A DNA stretch of 64,000 bases from Aestuariimicrobium ganziense (GTDB taxonomy: Bacteria; Actinomycetota; Actinomycetes; Propionibacteriales; Propionibacteriaceae): assembly GCF_015352975.1 (NCBI RefSeq), contig NZ_JACYIZ010000002.1, positions 1-64,000 on the forward strand, given 5' to 3'. This document shows positions 16,638 to 25,923 of the stretch, piece by piece. A model generated the notes under the pieces. It did not search any database. It saw nothing but the letters and a program-made list of their open reading frames with translations, and had not been told where the DNA came from. The translations under genes were made by a program, and so were the position numbers. The stretch's first letter is position 1. Each line of letters starts with the position of its first letter.

Positions 16638-19600
16638 CTGTTCGACAGTTCGACGCAGCGCTGATCACCAGTGCAGCGACCACCACGGTGATCGAGGCGA
16701 GTGCCGGGACGGGAAAGACCACCGCCATCGCCGGGCTCACCGTCCGTGCCCTGGCCGAGGGCTGGTGCACCGTCGAACAGGTGATGCTGGTGACCTTCGG
16801 CAACCGGGCCTCGACCGAGCTGCGCTCCCGCCTGCACGCGCGCCTGGTCGACGCGGTCGAACTGCTCGCCGATCGCCGGCAGCCCGGGGACGGGATCGAC
16901 CACCTGATCGCCGGCAACGGCGACGAACGTGCGCTGCGCGCCAGCCGGGTGGCGACCGCGCTGCGTGACGTCGACCGGGCGACGATCGCCACGACCCACG
17001 GGTTCTGTGCCTCGATGCTGGCTGAACTGGGGGTGCTGGTCGACCACGACAACCGTGAAGTGTTCGCCGACGACCTCGACGAGATCTTCGAGCAGGTGTT
17101 TCGCGACTGCTACCTGCGCCAGCACGCCGACGCTGCTCCCTCGCAGTTCCACGTCAGCAAGGCACGCGCGGTCGCCGAGTTCGTCGTGAAGCGCCTGGAA
17201 CCGCTCGACGGCCCTGAGGGAGTCCCGGCCGAGCACTGGGCGCTGGCCACCGCGGTGCGGGCCGGGCTCGAACAGCGCAAGCGCGTCCTGGGTGTGCACG
17301 GCTACGACGACATGGTCACCCGACTGCACCGCGCCCTGCAGGCCGACCTGCCGGCGACGATGTTCGCCGAGGGCGACCCCGTGCTGCGGGCCCGACAGAA
17401 GCTGGCCGACCGCTTCCGTTGGGTGATGATCGACGAGTACCAGGACACCGACTCGATGCAGTGGGAGATCGCCCAGGCCGCGTTCGACGGGCGGAGTCCG
17501 CTGGTGCTGGTGGGCGATCCCAAGCAGGCCATCTATGCCTTCCGGGGCGCAGACGTGCAGGCCTACCTGCGTGCAGTCGAGGGAAGTGACCAGGTCACCC
17601 TCGCCACCAACTGGCGCAGTGGCCACACCGTCGTCGCCGCGGTGGCCCAGCTGTTCGGGCCGCGCGCGCTGGGCACAGGCATCACCCTGCCGACGGTGGG
17701 TGCCCACCACGACGACCGCCACCTCGAGGGCGCCGACGGGCCGATGCCGGTGGTGCAGTTGCGCCTGGTGACCGGCGCTGAAGACCGGACGATGTCGGAC
17801 GTCGAAGCCACCAGGTTGATCACCCACGACGTGGTGGCCGAGGTCACCCGGCTGCTGGCGGCTGAGTTCGTCGAACCGCCATTCGGCTCCTCCGGTCCAC
17901 AGCGTGCCCGGGTGCACCCCGGCGACATCGCGATCCTGGTGCGCACCAACCGCCGCGGTGACGAGTTGAAGGAGGCACTGCTCGAGGCCGGGGTGCAGGC
18001 AGTCTTCTCCGGTGCCGGGTCGGTCTTCGACACCCTCGCCGCCAAGGACTGGCTCCGCCTGCTCGATGCGATGGAGCAGCCGACCACCGCCAACATCCGT
18101 CGAGCCACGCTGACGGCCTTCTTCGGCCACGACGTCATGACGCTGTCGCGCCTCGACGACATGGCCGTGGCCGACATCGCGGTGACGATCAAGGATGTCG
18201 CCGGGGTGATCACCCGTCATGGCGTGGCCGCGGGCTTCGCCGAACTGTGTGAGCAGCGCGACGTGCTGCGTCGGGTGCTGGGCGGCCAGGACGGGGAGCG
18301 GGTGGCCACCGACCTGCGCCACATCAGCCAGCTGCTGCACGACCACCAGCGCCGCACCGACTGCGGCGTGAGCGCCCTGCGGGCATGGCTGGCCGATCGC
18401 GTCGACGGTGGTGCCGGCTCCGAAGAGGGTATGCGTCGCCTCGAGAGCGACCGTGGCGCAGTGCAGATCATGACGATCCACCGCTCCAAGGGCCTCGACC
18501 TGCCGATCGTGCTCGTACCCGAGGCCTCGACCTGGACCGCACCCACGCGTCGTCGGTTCGAGCCGGTGGTCACCCACGACGACCAGCGGCGGGCCAGGAT
18601 CAAGCTCGCCCCGACCAAGGCAGAGGAGTCCGCGGCCGACCAGGAAGCGGCAGACGAGGAACTACGGCTGCTCTACGTCGCCCTGACCCGTGCCAAGTAC
18701 GCCCTGCGCGCCTGGTGGGCGCCCAGTGGACTGAACACGCCTCGTTCGCCTCTGCATCGCGCGCTGGCCGACCTCACGACCACCGCCCAGTCGCCCCCAC
18801 CGATCGTGGCGCTCGCCGAGGAACCAGCCGCACGCCTGCTGGCTCGGTGGGGTGGCACCCTGTGGCAGGCGACCAGGGTGGTCGAGCCTCCCGCCCCGGC
18901 CCGGGCAGCCCTTCCCGACAAGATGACACCTGTGCCTGAACTGCGGCGCTTCGACCGGGAGATCGACCCACACTGGCGCCGCACCAGCTACAGCGCCCTC
19001 ACCAGCGACGTGCACGACGCCGTGTCGGCCCCAGGACTCCACCCCGCGCCGCGAACCCAGATCGACGACGAGCCGGACGATCTCGACGAGCTTGCAGCAG
19101 ACGACGGTCCCCCCACCCCGATCAGGGACGACGTCCAGCCCGAGGCCGGTGACCGAAAGGTGTCGCCCCTGGCGAGCTTCCCGGGCGGGGTGCAGTTCGG
19201 CACCCTGGTGCACGCCGTGCTGGAGGACCTCGATCCGTCGGTGAATGACCTGGATGCTGAACTGACCCGGGCCAGTGTGGCCGCGCTCGACCAGGTGCCG
19301 CTGCCCGACGTGTCGGCCACCGACCTGGCGTTGGGTCTGCGAGAGGTGGTGACCAGTTCGCTGGGGTCGCTGAGCCAGGGGCGGGCGCTCTGCGACTACC
19401 CGACCACCGATCGCCTGCCCGAGTTGGTCTTCGAACTACCGATGGCCGACGACACGCGCAGGGCCCACTCGGTGGCCGACCTGGCGGCAGCGTTCACCCG
19501 TCATCTCGACGCCTCGGACCCGCTGGGCGACTACGGCGCACGGCTTGGGGCCACGGTGGCCGGTGACCGCTTGTTGGCTGGTTGGCTGACCGGGTCGATC

Positions 19601-19978
19601 GATGCGGTGCTGCGCCAACGTGATGGCGACACCACCCGCTACCTGGTGCTGGACTACAAGACCAACCGGATGCCACTGCCACCCGACGAGGTGCTGACGG
19701 TGCAGCACTACTCCGCGGCGGCCATGGCCGAGGCGATGATGGCCTCCCACTACCCGCTGCAGGCCCTGCTCTACAGCGTGGCCCTGCACCGATTCCTGAC
19801 CCTGCGCGTTCCCGGCTACGACCCCGACCAGCACCTCGGCGGCGTTGGCTACCTGTTCGTGAGGGGCATGGCTGACGACACGGTCGAGCAACCCCTCGAC
19901 ATGCCCTGGGGTGTGTTCACCTGGCACCCGCCGGCAGCCCTCGTGCTCGAGGCCTCGGCGATCCTGGAGGGACTGTGA
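16634..19978 (+). CDS. recB: Exodeoxyribonuclease V subunit beta (RecB)
   Basis: A 1114-residue helicase-nuclease. Walker A is EASAGTGKTTAIAGL near residue 25, Walker B DEYQDTDSMQWE, and motif V is MTIHRSKGLDLPIVLVPE. The C-terminal nuclease domain carries VLDYKTN and HYPLQALLY, the catalytic Asp/Lys and QxxxY motifs of RecB-family nucleases. It works with RecC and RecD to resect double-strand breaks. It starts at an ATG overlapping the recC stop, and its TGA overlaps the GTG of recD, so the three are made together. Confidence 0.95.
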   Translation: MTVRQFDAALITSAATTTVIEASAGTGKTTAIAGLTVRALAEGWCTVEQVMLVTFGNRASTELRSRLHARLVDAVELLADRRQPGDGIDHLIAGNGDERALRASRVATALRDVDRATIATTHGFCASMLAELGVLVDHDNREVFADDLDEIFEQVFRDCYLRQHADAAPSQFHVSKARAVAEFVVKRLEPLDGPEGVPAEHWALATAVRAGLEQRKRVLGVHGYDDMVTRLHRALQADLPATMFAEGDPVLRARQKLADRFRWVMIDEYQDTDSMQWEIAQAAFDGRSPLVLVGDPKQAIYAFRGADVQAYLRAVEGSDQVTLATNWRSGHTVVAAVAQLFGPRALGTGITLPTVGAHHDDRHLEGADGPMPVVQLRLVTGAEDRTMSDVEATRLITHDVVAEVTRLLAAEFVEPPFGSSGPQRARVHPGDIAILVRTNRRGDELKEALLEAGVQAVFSGAGSVFDTLAAKDWLRLLDAMEQPTTANIRRATLTAFFGHDVMTLSRLDDMAVADIAVTIKDVAGVITRHGVAAGFAELCEQRDVLRRVLGGQDGERVATDLRHISQLLHDHQRRTDCGVSALRAWLADRVDGGAGSEEGMRRLESDRGAVQIMTIHRSKGLDLPIVLVPEASTWTAPTRRRFEPVVTHDDQRRARIKLAPTKAEESAADQEAADEELRLLYVALTRAKYALRAWWAPSGLNTPRSPLHRALADLTTTAQSPPPIVALAEEPAARLLARWGGTLWQATRVVEPPAPARAALPDKMTPVPELRRFDREIDPHWRRTSYSALTSDVHDAVSAPGLHPAPRTQIDDEPDDLDELAADDGPPTPIRDDVQPEAGDRKVSPLASFPGGVQFGTLVHAVLEDLDPSVNDLDAELTRASVAALDQVPLPDVSATDLALGLREVVTSSLGSLSQGRALCDYPTTDRLPELVFELPMADDTRRAHSVADLAAAFTRHLDASDPLGDYGARLGATVAGDRLLAGWLTGSIDAVLRQRDGDTTRYLVLDYKTNRMPLPPDEVLTVQHYSAAAMAEAMMASHYPLQALLYSVALHRFLTLRVPGYDPDQHLGGVGYLFVRGMADDTVEQPLDMPWGVFTWHPPAALVLEASAILEGL

Positions 19979-21846
19979 CCGACATCGCCCGCGACCACGT
20001 GATCAGTGCCACCGGTGTGCTGAGGGACTTCAACCTGGCAGGGATCCTCGACCTCGGCGACGTCCACCTCGCCCAGACCGTCGCCCGCCTGCACCGGATC
20101 ACCGACCCCCGGGTCGTGCTGGCCATGGCGTTGACCGCACGTGCGGTCCGCAACGGCTCGTCCTGCATCGACCTCACCACGATCCGCTCGGAGGTGCGCG
20201 AAGACCTGCTCGACCCGGCCCTGCGCGACCTGACAGTCCAGGATGCGGCCTCCCACGATCCGGACGAGGCCACCGCCCTGGTCGAGGCGCTCCCCTGGCC
20301 CGAACCCCAGGACTGGTTCGAGGCCCTGCGGTCCTCACCGGCCGTGGCTGACCCCTTCGCCGAGGTGAACCGCTGCCCGCTGCGCCTGGACGACGGCCTG
20401 CTGCACCTGGAGCGACACTGGGTCACCGAGCGCCGCATCGAGGGTTTCCTGGCAGCCCGCCGGGCCACCAGCCCGAGCGTGGACACCCAGCTGTTGGACG
20501 AGTCGCTGGCCCGGCTGTTCTCCCCCAGCGACCCGCTGCAGGCCCAGGCGGCCAGGGCCGCTGCCACCTCATGGACCTCGGTGGTCGCCGGCGGTCCCGG
20601 CACCGGCAAGACCACGACCATCGCACGTCTGCTCGCCGTCCTGGCCAAGGTGCACGGCCAGCCGCCCACAGTGGCGCTGGCTGCACCCAGTGGCAAGGCC
20701 GCAGCCAGGCTGCACGAAGCCGTGCTCGGAGCCTGGGCCGCCCCCGACCTGGCCGGCTGGTCGAAACCCAGGATCTCGGCAGGGCTCACCGTGCACCGGC
20801 TGCTCGGTGCGCGCGGGCGCCACGGAGGCTTCCGCAAGGGTCCTGACGACCCGCTGGCCCACGACGTGGTGGTGCTGGACGAGGTCAGCATGCTCGACCT
20901 GTTCCTGTTCGAGCGCGTCCTGAGCGCCCTGGGCCCACGCACCAGGCTGGTCATGGTGGGCGATCCCCACCAGCTCAGCAGCGTCGAGGCCGGTCGTGTG
21001 CTGGCTGACGTGACCCGACTGGGACTGACCGTCTCGCAGGCCGACCCCACCCCGGCCGTGGTCGAGTTGCAGCACAACTACCGATTCAGTGGAGCCATCC
21101 AAGATCTGGCCCACGCCGTGCGTTCCGGTGACCACGAGGCCGCTGCCTCGGTGCTGTCATCCGGTGATGACAGCGTCCAACTCGTCGATGTCGACCTGGG
21201 CCACGCCAGCTCCACCGAGGTTCCTGGCCTTCTCGACGACCTGCTCGGCCCCCTGACCAGCATGATCGACGCGGCCGAGGCGGGCGACGCGCCGCAGGCG
21301 CTGCGTGACCTCGACGAGCACCGCCTGCTGTGCGCGCACCGGGAGGGCCCGTTCGGGGTCGGGCGGTTCACCCGTGAGGTGGCTGAGCTGCTCCGCCGCG
21401 CCAGGCCGGGGCATGGTCATGCCGGTGAGCACCATGTCGGTCGTCCGGTGCTGGCCACCACCAACCAGCCCGACATCAACGTCTTCAACGGTGACAGCGG
21501 GGTGATGGTGTCCACGCAGTCCGGAGTGCGCCTCGCCCTGGGCCCTGCCGACCAGCACCGCCTGCTGGGGGCATCGTTGGTCGACGGTCTGGAGACGCTG
21601 TACGCCATGACGGTGCACAAGTCGCAGGGCAGCCAGTTCAACCACGTGACCGTGGTGCTCCCGCCGCTCGGGTCGCCACTGCTCACCCGGGAACTGCTCT
21701 ACACGGCCCTCACCCGCGCCACCCAGCGCGTGCGGCTCGTGGGCAACCTCGACCAGGTCGAGGCGGCACTGGCTCGTCCGACCCGACGACTCACCGGCTT
21801 GGCGCGGGGCACCCGGGCCGAGCACGGGCCTCAGATCAGCGGCTGA
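19975..21846 (+). CDS. recD: Exodeoxyribonuclease V subunit alpha (RecD)
   Basis: A 623-residue 5'-to-3' SF1B helicase. Walker A is VVAGGPGTGKTTTIARLLA near residue 208, Walker B DEVSMLDLFLFER, followed by GDPHQLSSVEAG. The C-terminal motifs AMTVHKSQGSQFNHVTVVLPP and YTALTRATQRVRLVG are typical RecD. GTG 19975 overlaps the recB stop (GTGA). The 3' end overlaps the convergent nudC gene by 16 bp, which leaves no room for a terminator between them. Confidence 0.95.
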   Translation: MTDIARDHVISATGVLRDFNLAGILDLGDVHLAQTVARLHRITDPRVVLAMALTARAVRNGSSCIDLTTIRSEVREDLLDPALRDLTVQDAASHDPDEATALVEALPWPEPQDWFEALRSSPAVADPFAEVNRCPLRLDDGLLHLERHWVTERRIEGFLAARRATSPSVDTQLLDESLARLFSPSDPLQAQAARAAATSWTSVVAGGPGTGKTTTIARLLAVLAKVHGQPPTVALAAPSGKAAARLHEAVLGAWAAPDLAGWSKPRISAGLTVHRLLGARGRHGGFRKGPDDPLAHDVVVLDEVSMLDLFLFERVLSALGPRTRLVMVGDPHQLSSVEAGRVLADVTRLGLTVSQADPTPAVVELQHNYRFSGAIQDLAHAVRSGDHEAAASVLSSGDDSVQLVDVDLGHASSTEVPGLLDDLLGPLTSMIDAAEAGDAPQALRDLDEHRLLCAHREGPFGVGRFTREVAELLRRARPGHGHAGEHHVGRPVLATTNQPDINVFNGDSGVMVSTQSGVRLALGPADQHRLLGASLVDGLETLYAMTVHKSQGSQFNHVTVVLPPLGSPLLTRELLYTALTRATQRVRLVGNLDQVEAALARPTRRLTGLARGTRAEHGPQISG

Positions 21847-22682
21847 TCCTCCGGGGAAGGCAACCGACCGGCCCGCCACGCCTCGATGACCCTCCTGGCG
21901 ACCGACCCGGGTCCGGGCGGCAGCACGATCCCTGAGCCAAGGGCGCGCTCGTAGTCGCTGCGGCCGAACCAGCGCACCCACTCCAGTTCGACGCCGTCGG
22001 CCACCGGCTCACCGCTCGCCCGAGCCACGAAGGCCAGCATCAGTGAGCGCGGAAAGGGCCACGGCTGGCTGACCAGATAGCGCAACGCAGTCACCTGCAG
22101 CTGGCTCTCCTCACCGACCTCACGCACCACCGCCGCCTCGACCGACTCCCCAGCCTCGGTGAACCCGGCCAGCAGCGAGGCTCGTCCGGTCGGCCACGTC
22201 AGCTGGTGGCCCAGCAACAACCGGTCATCCTCGTCGACCACGGCCACGATCATCGCCGGGTCGGTGCGTGGGAAGACCAGGCGGCCGCAGTCGAGGCACC
22301 GTCTCGAGAAGCCGCCGTCGACCGGCACGGTCTGGCCGTGGCAACGCTCGCAGCGCGGTTCGGTGTCGTGCCAGGCCAGGATCGCCGTCGCTGCCATCAC
22401 CACCTGGTGCTGCTCGCTGCTCAGGCCGCTCGCCTCACGCAGGCTGGTACCCCCGTGCACCTCACCTCGACGCGCGAACCACGGACCGGACGGCCCAACG
22501 CCCAGGAACACCTCGCCCGACTCCTCCGGCAGCAGCGGCCCGCTGGTGCCCACGGGTTCGGACGCGAACATCCCGTCGGGGTCGACAACCAGCACCCGGG
22601 CCTTGAGGTCGGCGCGGTGCTGGGCGAGACGCCGCCGGTCACGGCGATCATCAGCGCGGCGGTCAAGGACGTGGTCGAGCAC
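21831..22682 (-). CDS. nudC: NAD(+) diphosphatase NudC
   Basis: A Nudix hydrolase of 283 residues with the NudC-type four-Cys zinc site (CERCHGQ ... RRCLDCGRLVFPRTDPAMI), a Nudix box (GFTEAGESVEAAVVREVGEE) and the specificity motif SQPWPFPRS that marks NADH pyrophosphatases and mRNA NAD-decapping enzymes. The Nudix box ends EESQL, so the usual Gly after EE-x is Gln. GTG 22682 is favoured because it follows the adnB stop by 10 bases and gives the expected short N-terminus with LDRRADDRRD. It ends the adnA-adnB-nudC operon, the mycobacterial order. Confidence 0.9.
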   Translation of the reverse strand: MLDHVLDRRADDRRDRRRLAQHRADLKARVLVVDPDGMFASEPVGTSGPLLPEESGEVFLGVGPSGPWFARRGEVHGGTSLREASGLSSEQHQVVMAATAILAWHDTEPRCERCHGQTVPVDGGFSRRCLDCGRLVFPRTDPAMIVAVVDEDDRLLLGHQLTWPTGRASLLAGFTEAGESVEAAVVREVGEESQLQVTALRYLVSQPWPFPRSLMLAFVARASGEPVADGVELEWVRWFGRSDYERALGSGIVLPPGPGSVARRVIEAWRAGRLPSPEDQPLI

Positions 22683-22692
22683 GAGGCTGACC

Positions 22693-25600
22693 CTAGTGCG
22701 GCTCCCGTCGGGGTGAGAGCAGGTCCACCAGCTCGGCGCGCCCCATCCAGCGCTCGGGCCGTTCGCGTCGTCCGCTCGCCACGTGCACGTAGCAGGCGTC
22801 GACCAGATCGACATCCACCCCCTGCGACGCCGCCCAGGCCAGCCGGTAGATGGCCAGCTGCACCGGGTCGGCTGGACGGTCGGAGGTCTTCCAGTCGACC
22901 AGCAGCCAGCGGTGGGTGCCGTCCTCGGACGGGTAGACGGCATCGATCTTGCCCCGCACCACGTGGTTGCCCAGGGCCATCACGAACGGCACCTCGACCG
23001 CCGCGGGAACCTTCGAGGCCCACTCCCCCGCTCGGAAGGCCGCGACCAGCGCGGCCAGCTGGTCGTCATCGGTGACGACATCGTCCTCGATGTCGACCAG
23101 GGGGTCGACCAGGTGGGTGGGACCATGGTGCTGCTCGACCCACTCGTGGAAACGAGACCCCAGCGTGGCAGCCGGGTTCACCGGCCGCGGCAGTGGCCGC
23201 ACCAGCTGGGCGGCGTAGCTGTGCGGGGCGCGGTGGAGTGTCACCATCGCGGTCACCGACAACGACTCGGGCAGTTCAACAGCAGCCGAGGCCGACCGGC
23301 GGCGTTCGACATCGAGCAGCAAGTGCTCCAGCCGCTGGTCCCACTCAGCGACCTGCAGTGTCTCATCCAGTGACAGCTCCTCGTCCAAGGGGCCCTGGTG
23401 ACCCATCGCGGTCTTGGCGGCCCTCACCAGCTCGGCAGCCTCCAGACGGCGACGCCTGCCCTCGGAGTCGACCGGAACCGGCCACGGGGTGACCGACGCA
23501 CCGTCGCCGCTTGGCCGCTCTGCGGTGTCGTCGACCACCGGATGCAGCCGGCCCTGCCGGGCAGCCTCCTCGGCCACCACCTGCCAGTACGGAGAGGGCT
23601 CGCGGGCCGAGCTCAGCCCGGGACGCCACCGGTGCGTCGTCGCCACCAGCTCGCGGCGGGCGCGGGTGAACGCCACGTAGGCCAACCGGTCCTCACTCAG
23701 CCGGTTCGCCTCGCGCTGTTCCTCGTTGTAGGCGGTGAACCGTTTGTCACTGGGCGGCCCAAGCTGGGCGATCGAGTCGGCATCACCCCTGAGCTCAGCC
23801 GGGACGGTGTGCGCGGCGCGCACCCAGTTCTCGGTCACCCGGTCGGAGGGGAAGACGTCATCAACCAGCGCAGGTACGACCACCAGGTCCCACTCCAGGC
23901 CCTTGGCGCGGTGCACGGTGAGCAGCTTGACCGAGTCCCGGTCGCTGGGTGTGGCCTGTTCGAGGCCCACACCGTGGTCGATCTCGGCCTGGAGCCAGGC
24001 CAGGAGCCCGGCCAACGAGGTGTCGCCGTCGACGTCGACATAGCTGGCCACCGCGTCGACGAACACCCCGAGGTGGTCGGCTCGACGAGCGGCGACCGCC
24101 TCGGTGCTGGCCTGCAGTTCGACCTCGAGCCCGAGCGTGGTGATCACCCGCCTGACCTGGTCGAGCACCGGCTCACCCGAGTGGCGGCGAAGCTGTTCGA
24201 GTTCCCCCGAGAAGATGGCCAGGCGCTGGCGGGCCTGGTCCGACAGCGGTGCGGTGCCGGGGTCGTCGACGGCCTCGAGCAGGCTGAGCACGTCGCTCTC
24301 GTCGGTCTCAGCCAGGGCACCGTCCAGTTCGTCGGCGAGGTCTGCGACCCGGCCCTCGACGGGCAGGCGCCGTCCCGCCAACTCGCGAGCGCGCCGCCCC
24401 AGCACCGCCAGGTCCCGTGGACCGATCCGCCATCGCGGTCCGGTGAGCAGGCGGACCAGGTCGGGGTTGCTGGTGACGTCGTTGACCAGCCGGAGGGTGG
24501 CCAGCACGTCGGCCACCTCGGGCAGCGACAGCAGACCGCCCAGTCCGACGATCTCGACCGGGACGTCACGCTCACGCAGGGCGCTGTGCACGGCCCCGAG
24601 GTCGGCGTTGCGTCGCAACAGCACCGCCGCGTCCGACCACAGGGCGATGGTGCCGCTGCGGTGTCGATCGACCACCAGGTCTGCCAGCCACTCGACCTCG
24701 TCCGGCCAACTGATGAAGCTGGCAGCCCGGACGGTGGCAGCGGGGGTGTCTTCCGGAGCGACCAGCGGGATGGGGGTCCCCTCACCGGCAGGGTCATGCA
24801 CGGTGAGCACCGGATCGGTGCGCAGGCTGGTGGCGACGCGGTTGGCCACGTCGAGCACCTGCTGGCCGGATCGGCGGTTGACCGACAGCTGGTGGCGCCG
24901 GGCATCGAGCAGTTGTCCGGCCGGCCCGACCCTGGGGAAGTCACGGTGGAACCGCAGGATGTTGCTCGCCGCCGCCCCGCGCCAGCCGTAGATGGCCTGG
25001 AACGGGTCGCCCACGGCGGTGACCGGGTGCCCTGCACCCTCACCCGCCGAGGGTCCGCTGAACAGGCCGCGCAGCAGTTCAGCCTGGGCACTGGAGGTGT
25101 CCTGGTACTCGTCGAGCAGGACGACCTTGAAGGTGTCCCGGGTGAGTTCGCGCACCGCCGGCACCTGCTCGACCACCGCTGCCGCGACGGCCATCTGGTC
25201 AGCGAACTCCGCCACGCCCAACTCGTCCTTGAGCCGCTGGTAGTCGGCCACGAGCCCGAGCAACTCGACCCGCTCGTCCACGGTCGCCCGCGCGCTCGTC
25301 ACCGAGCGGTAGACCGCACCGCGTGTCGACAGGGGCGCCTGGTCGAGTTCGCGGGCGAACCGGGCGGCATGGTTGCGGATCCGCTCCGGACTGACCCGGT
25401 GCGCCTGCATCATCGCGTCCAATGACAGCACCCGCTCGGTCAGGGTGGCCGGGCGCACCCGCGACAGGTGGCTGACCGGTCCGGGTGCACGACGCACCAC
25501 ACGGCTGGCCAGCCGGTACCGGGCTGCACCGGTGATCAGGGTGCGGTCGCTCTCCTCGCCGATCCGCAGGCCGTGCTCGCTGACCAGGCGTCCGGCGAAG

Positions 25601-25923
25601 GAGTCGTAGGTCATGACGACCTCTTCACCCTGTTCGTCGGCGCCCTCGAGCAGCACGCCACCACGACGCAGCGCGGTTCGGATCCGTTCGGCCAACTCCC
25701 CGGCCGCCTTGCGGGTGAAGGTCAGTCCGAGCACTTGGTCGGGACGCACCTGACCGGTGCCCACCAACCACACCACCCGGGCGGCCATCACGGTGGTCTT
25801 GCCCGAGCCGGCGCCGGCGATGATCACGCCCGGCTCCAGCGCAGCGGTGGCCGCGGCGAGCTGCTCGTCGCTGAAGTCGATGCCGAGGGCCTGGCTGAGG
25901 TCGTGTGGTTCGCGCAGGCTCAT
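22693..25923 (-). CDS. adnB: ATP-dependent helicase-nuclease AdnB
   Basis: A 1076-residue UvrD-like helicase with a C-terminal RecB-type nuclease. Walker A is AGAGSGKTTVMAARVVWL near residue 36, Walker B DEYQDTSSAQAELL, motif V VHRAKGLEWDLVVVPALVDD. The nuclease motif is RWLLVDWKTSDRPADPVQLAIYR in two pieces (Asp/Lys and QxxxY), near residues 1000-1025. It pairs with AdnA to make the actinobacterial double-strand-break resection motor. ATG 25923 overlaps the adnA stop (ATGA). Unlike AdnA, no Cys set flanks its nuclease domain. Confidence 0.9.
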   Translation of the reverse strand: MSLREPHDLSQALGIDFSDEQLAAATAALEPGVIIAGAGSGKTTVMAARVVWLVGTGQVRPDQVLGLTFTRKAAGELAERIRTALRRGGVLLEGADEQGEEVVMTYDSFAGRLVSEHGLRIGEESDRTLITGAARYRLASRVVRRAPGPVSHLSRVRPATLTERVLSLDAMMQAHRVSPERIRNHAARFARELDQAPLSTRGAVYRSVTSARATVDERVELLGLVADYQRLKDELGVAEFADQMAVAAAVVEQVPAVRELTRDTFKVVLLDEYQDTSSAQAELLRGLFSGPSAGEGAGHPVTAVGDPFQAIYGWRGAAASNILRFHRDFPRVGPAGQLLDARRHQLSVNRRSGQQVLDVANRVATSLRTDPVLTVHDPAGEGTPIPLVAPEDTPAATVRAASFISWPDEVEWLADLVVDRHRSGTIALWSDAAVLLRRNADLGAVHSALRERDVPVEIVGLGGLLSLPEVADVLATLRLVNDVTSNPDLVRLLTGPRWRIGPRDLAVLGRRARELAGRRLPVEGRVADLADELDGALAETDESDVLSLLEAVDDPGTAPLSDQARQRLAIFSGELEQLRRHSGEPVLDQVRRVITTLGLEVELQASTEAVAARRADHLGVFVDAVASYVDVDGDTSLAGLLAWLQAEIDHGVGLEQATPSDRDSVKLLTVHRAKGLEWDLVVVPALVDDVFPSDRVTENWVRAAHTVPAELRGDADSIAQLGPPSDKRFTAYNEEQREANRLSEDRLAYVAFTRARRELVATTHRWRPGLSSAREPSPYWQVVAEEAARQGRLHPVVDDTAERPSGDGASVTPWPVPVDSEGRRRRLEAAELVRAAKTAMGHQGPLDEELSLDETLQVAEWDQRLEHLLLDVERRRSASAAVELPESLSVTAMVTLHRAPHSYAAQLVRPLPRPVNPAATLGSRFHEWVEQHHGPTHLVDPLVDIEDDVVTDDDQLAALVAAFRAGEWASKVPAAVEVPFVMALGNHVVRGKIDAVYPSEDGTHRWLLVDWKTSDRPADPVQLAIYRLAWAASQGVDVDLVDACYVHVASGRRERPERWMGRAELVDLLSPRREPH

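Noticed and set aside
15620..18577. 985-codon open frame on the minus strand opposite recC and recB
   Set aside because: Antisense shadow of high-GC coding sequence; no start context, His/Gly/Val-rich composition, and both plus-strand genes are clearly real. Other long antisense frames (for example 4939-6420, 39308-41224, 47609-49153, 57635-58975) were dropped for the same reason.
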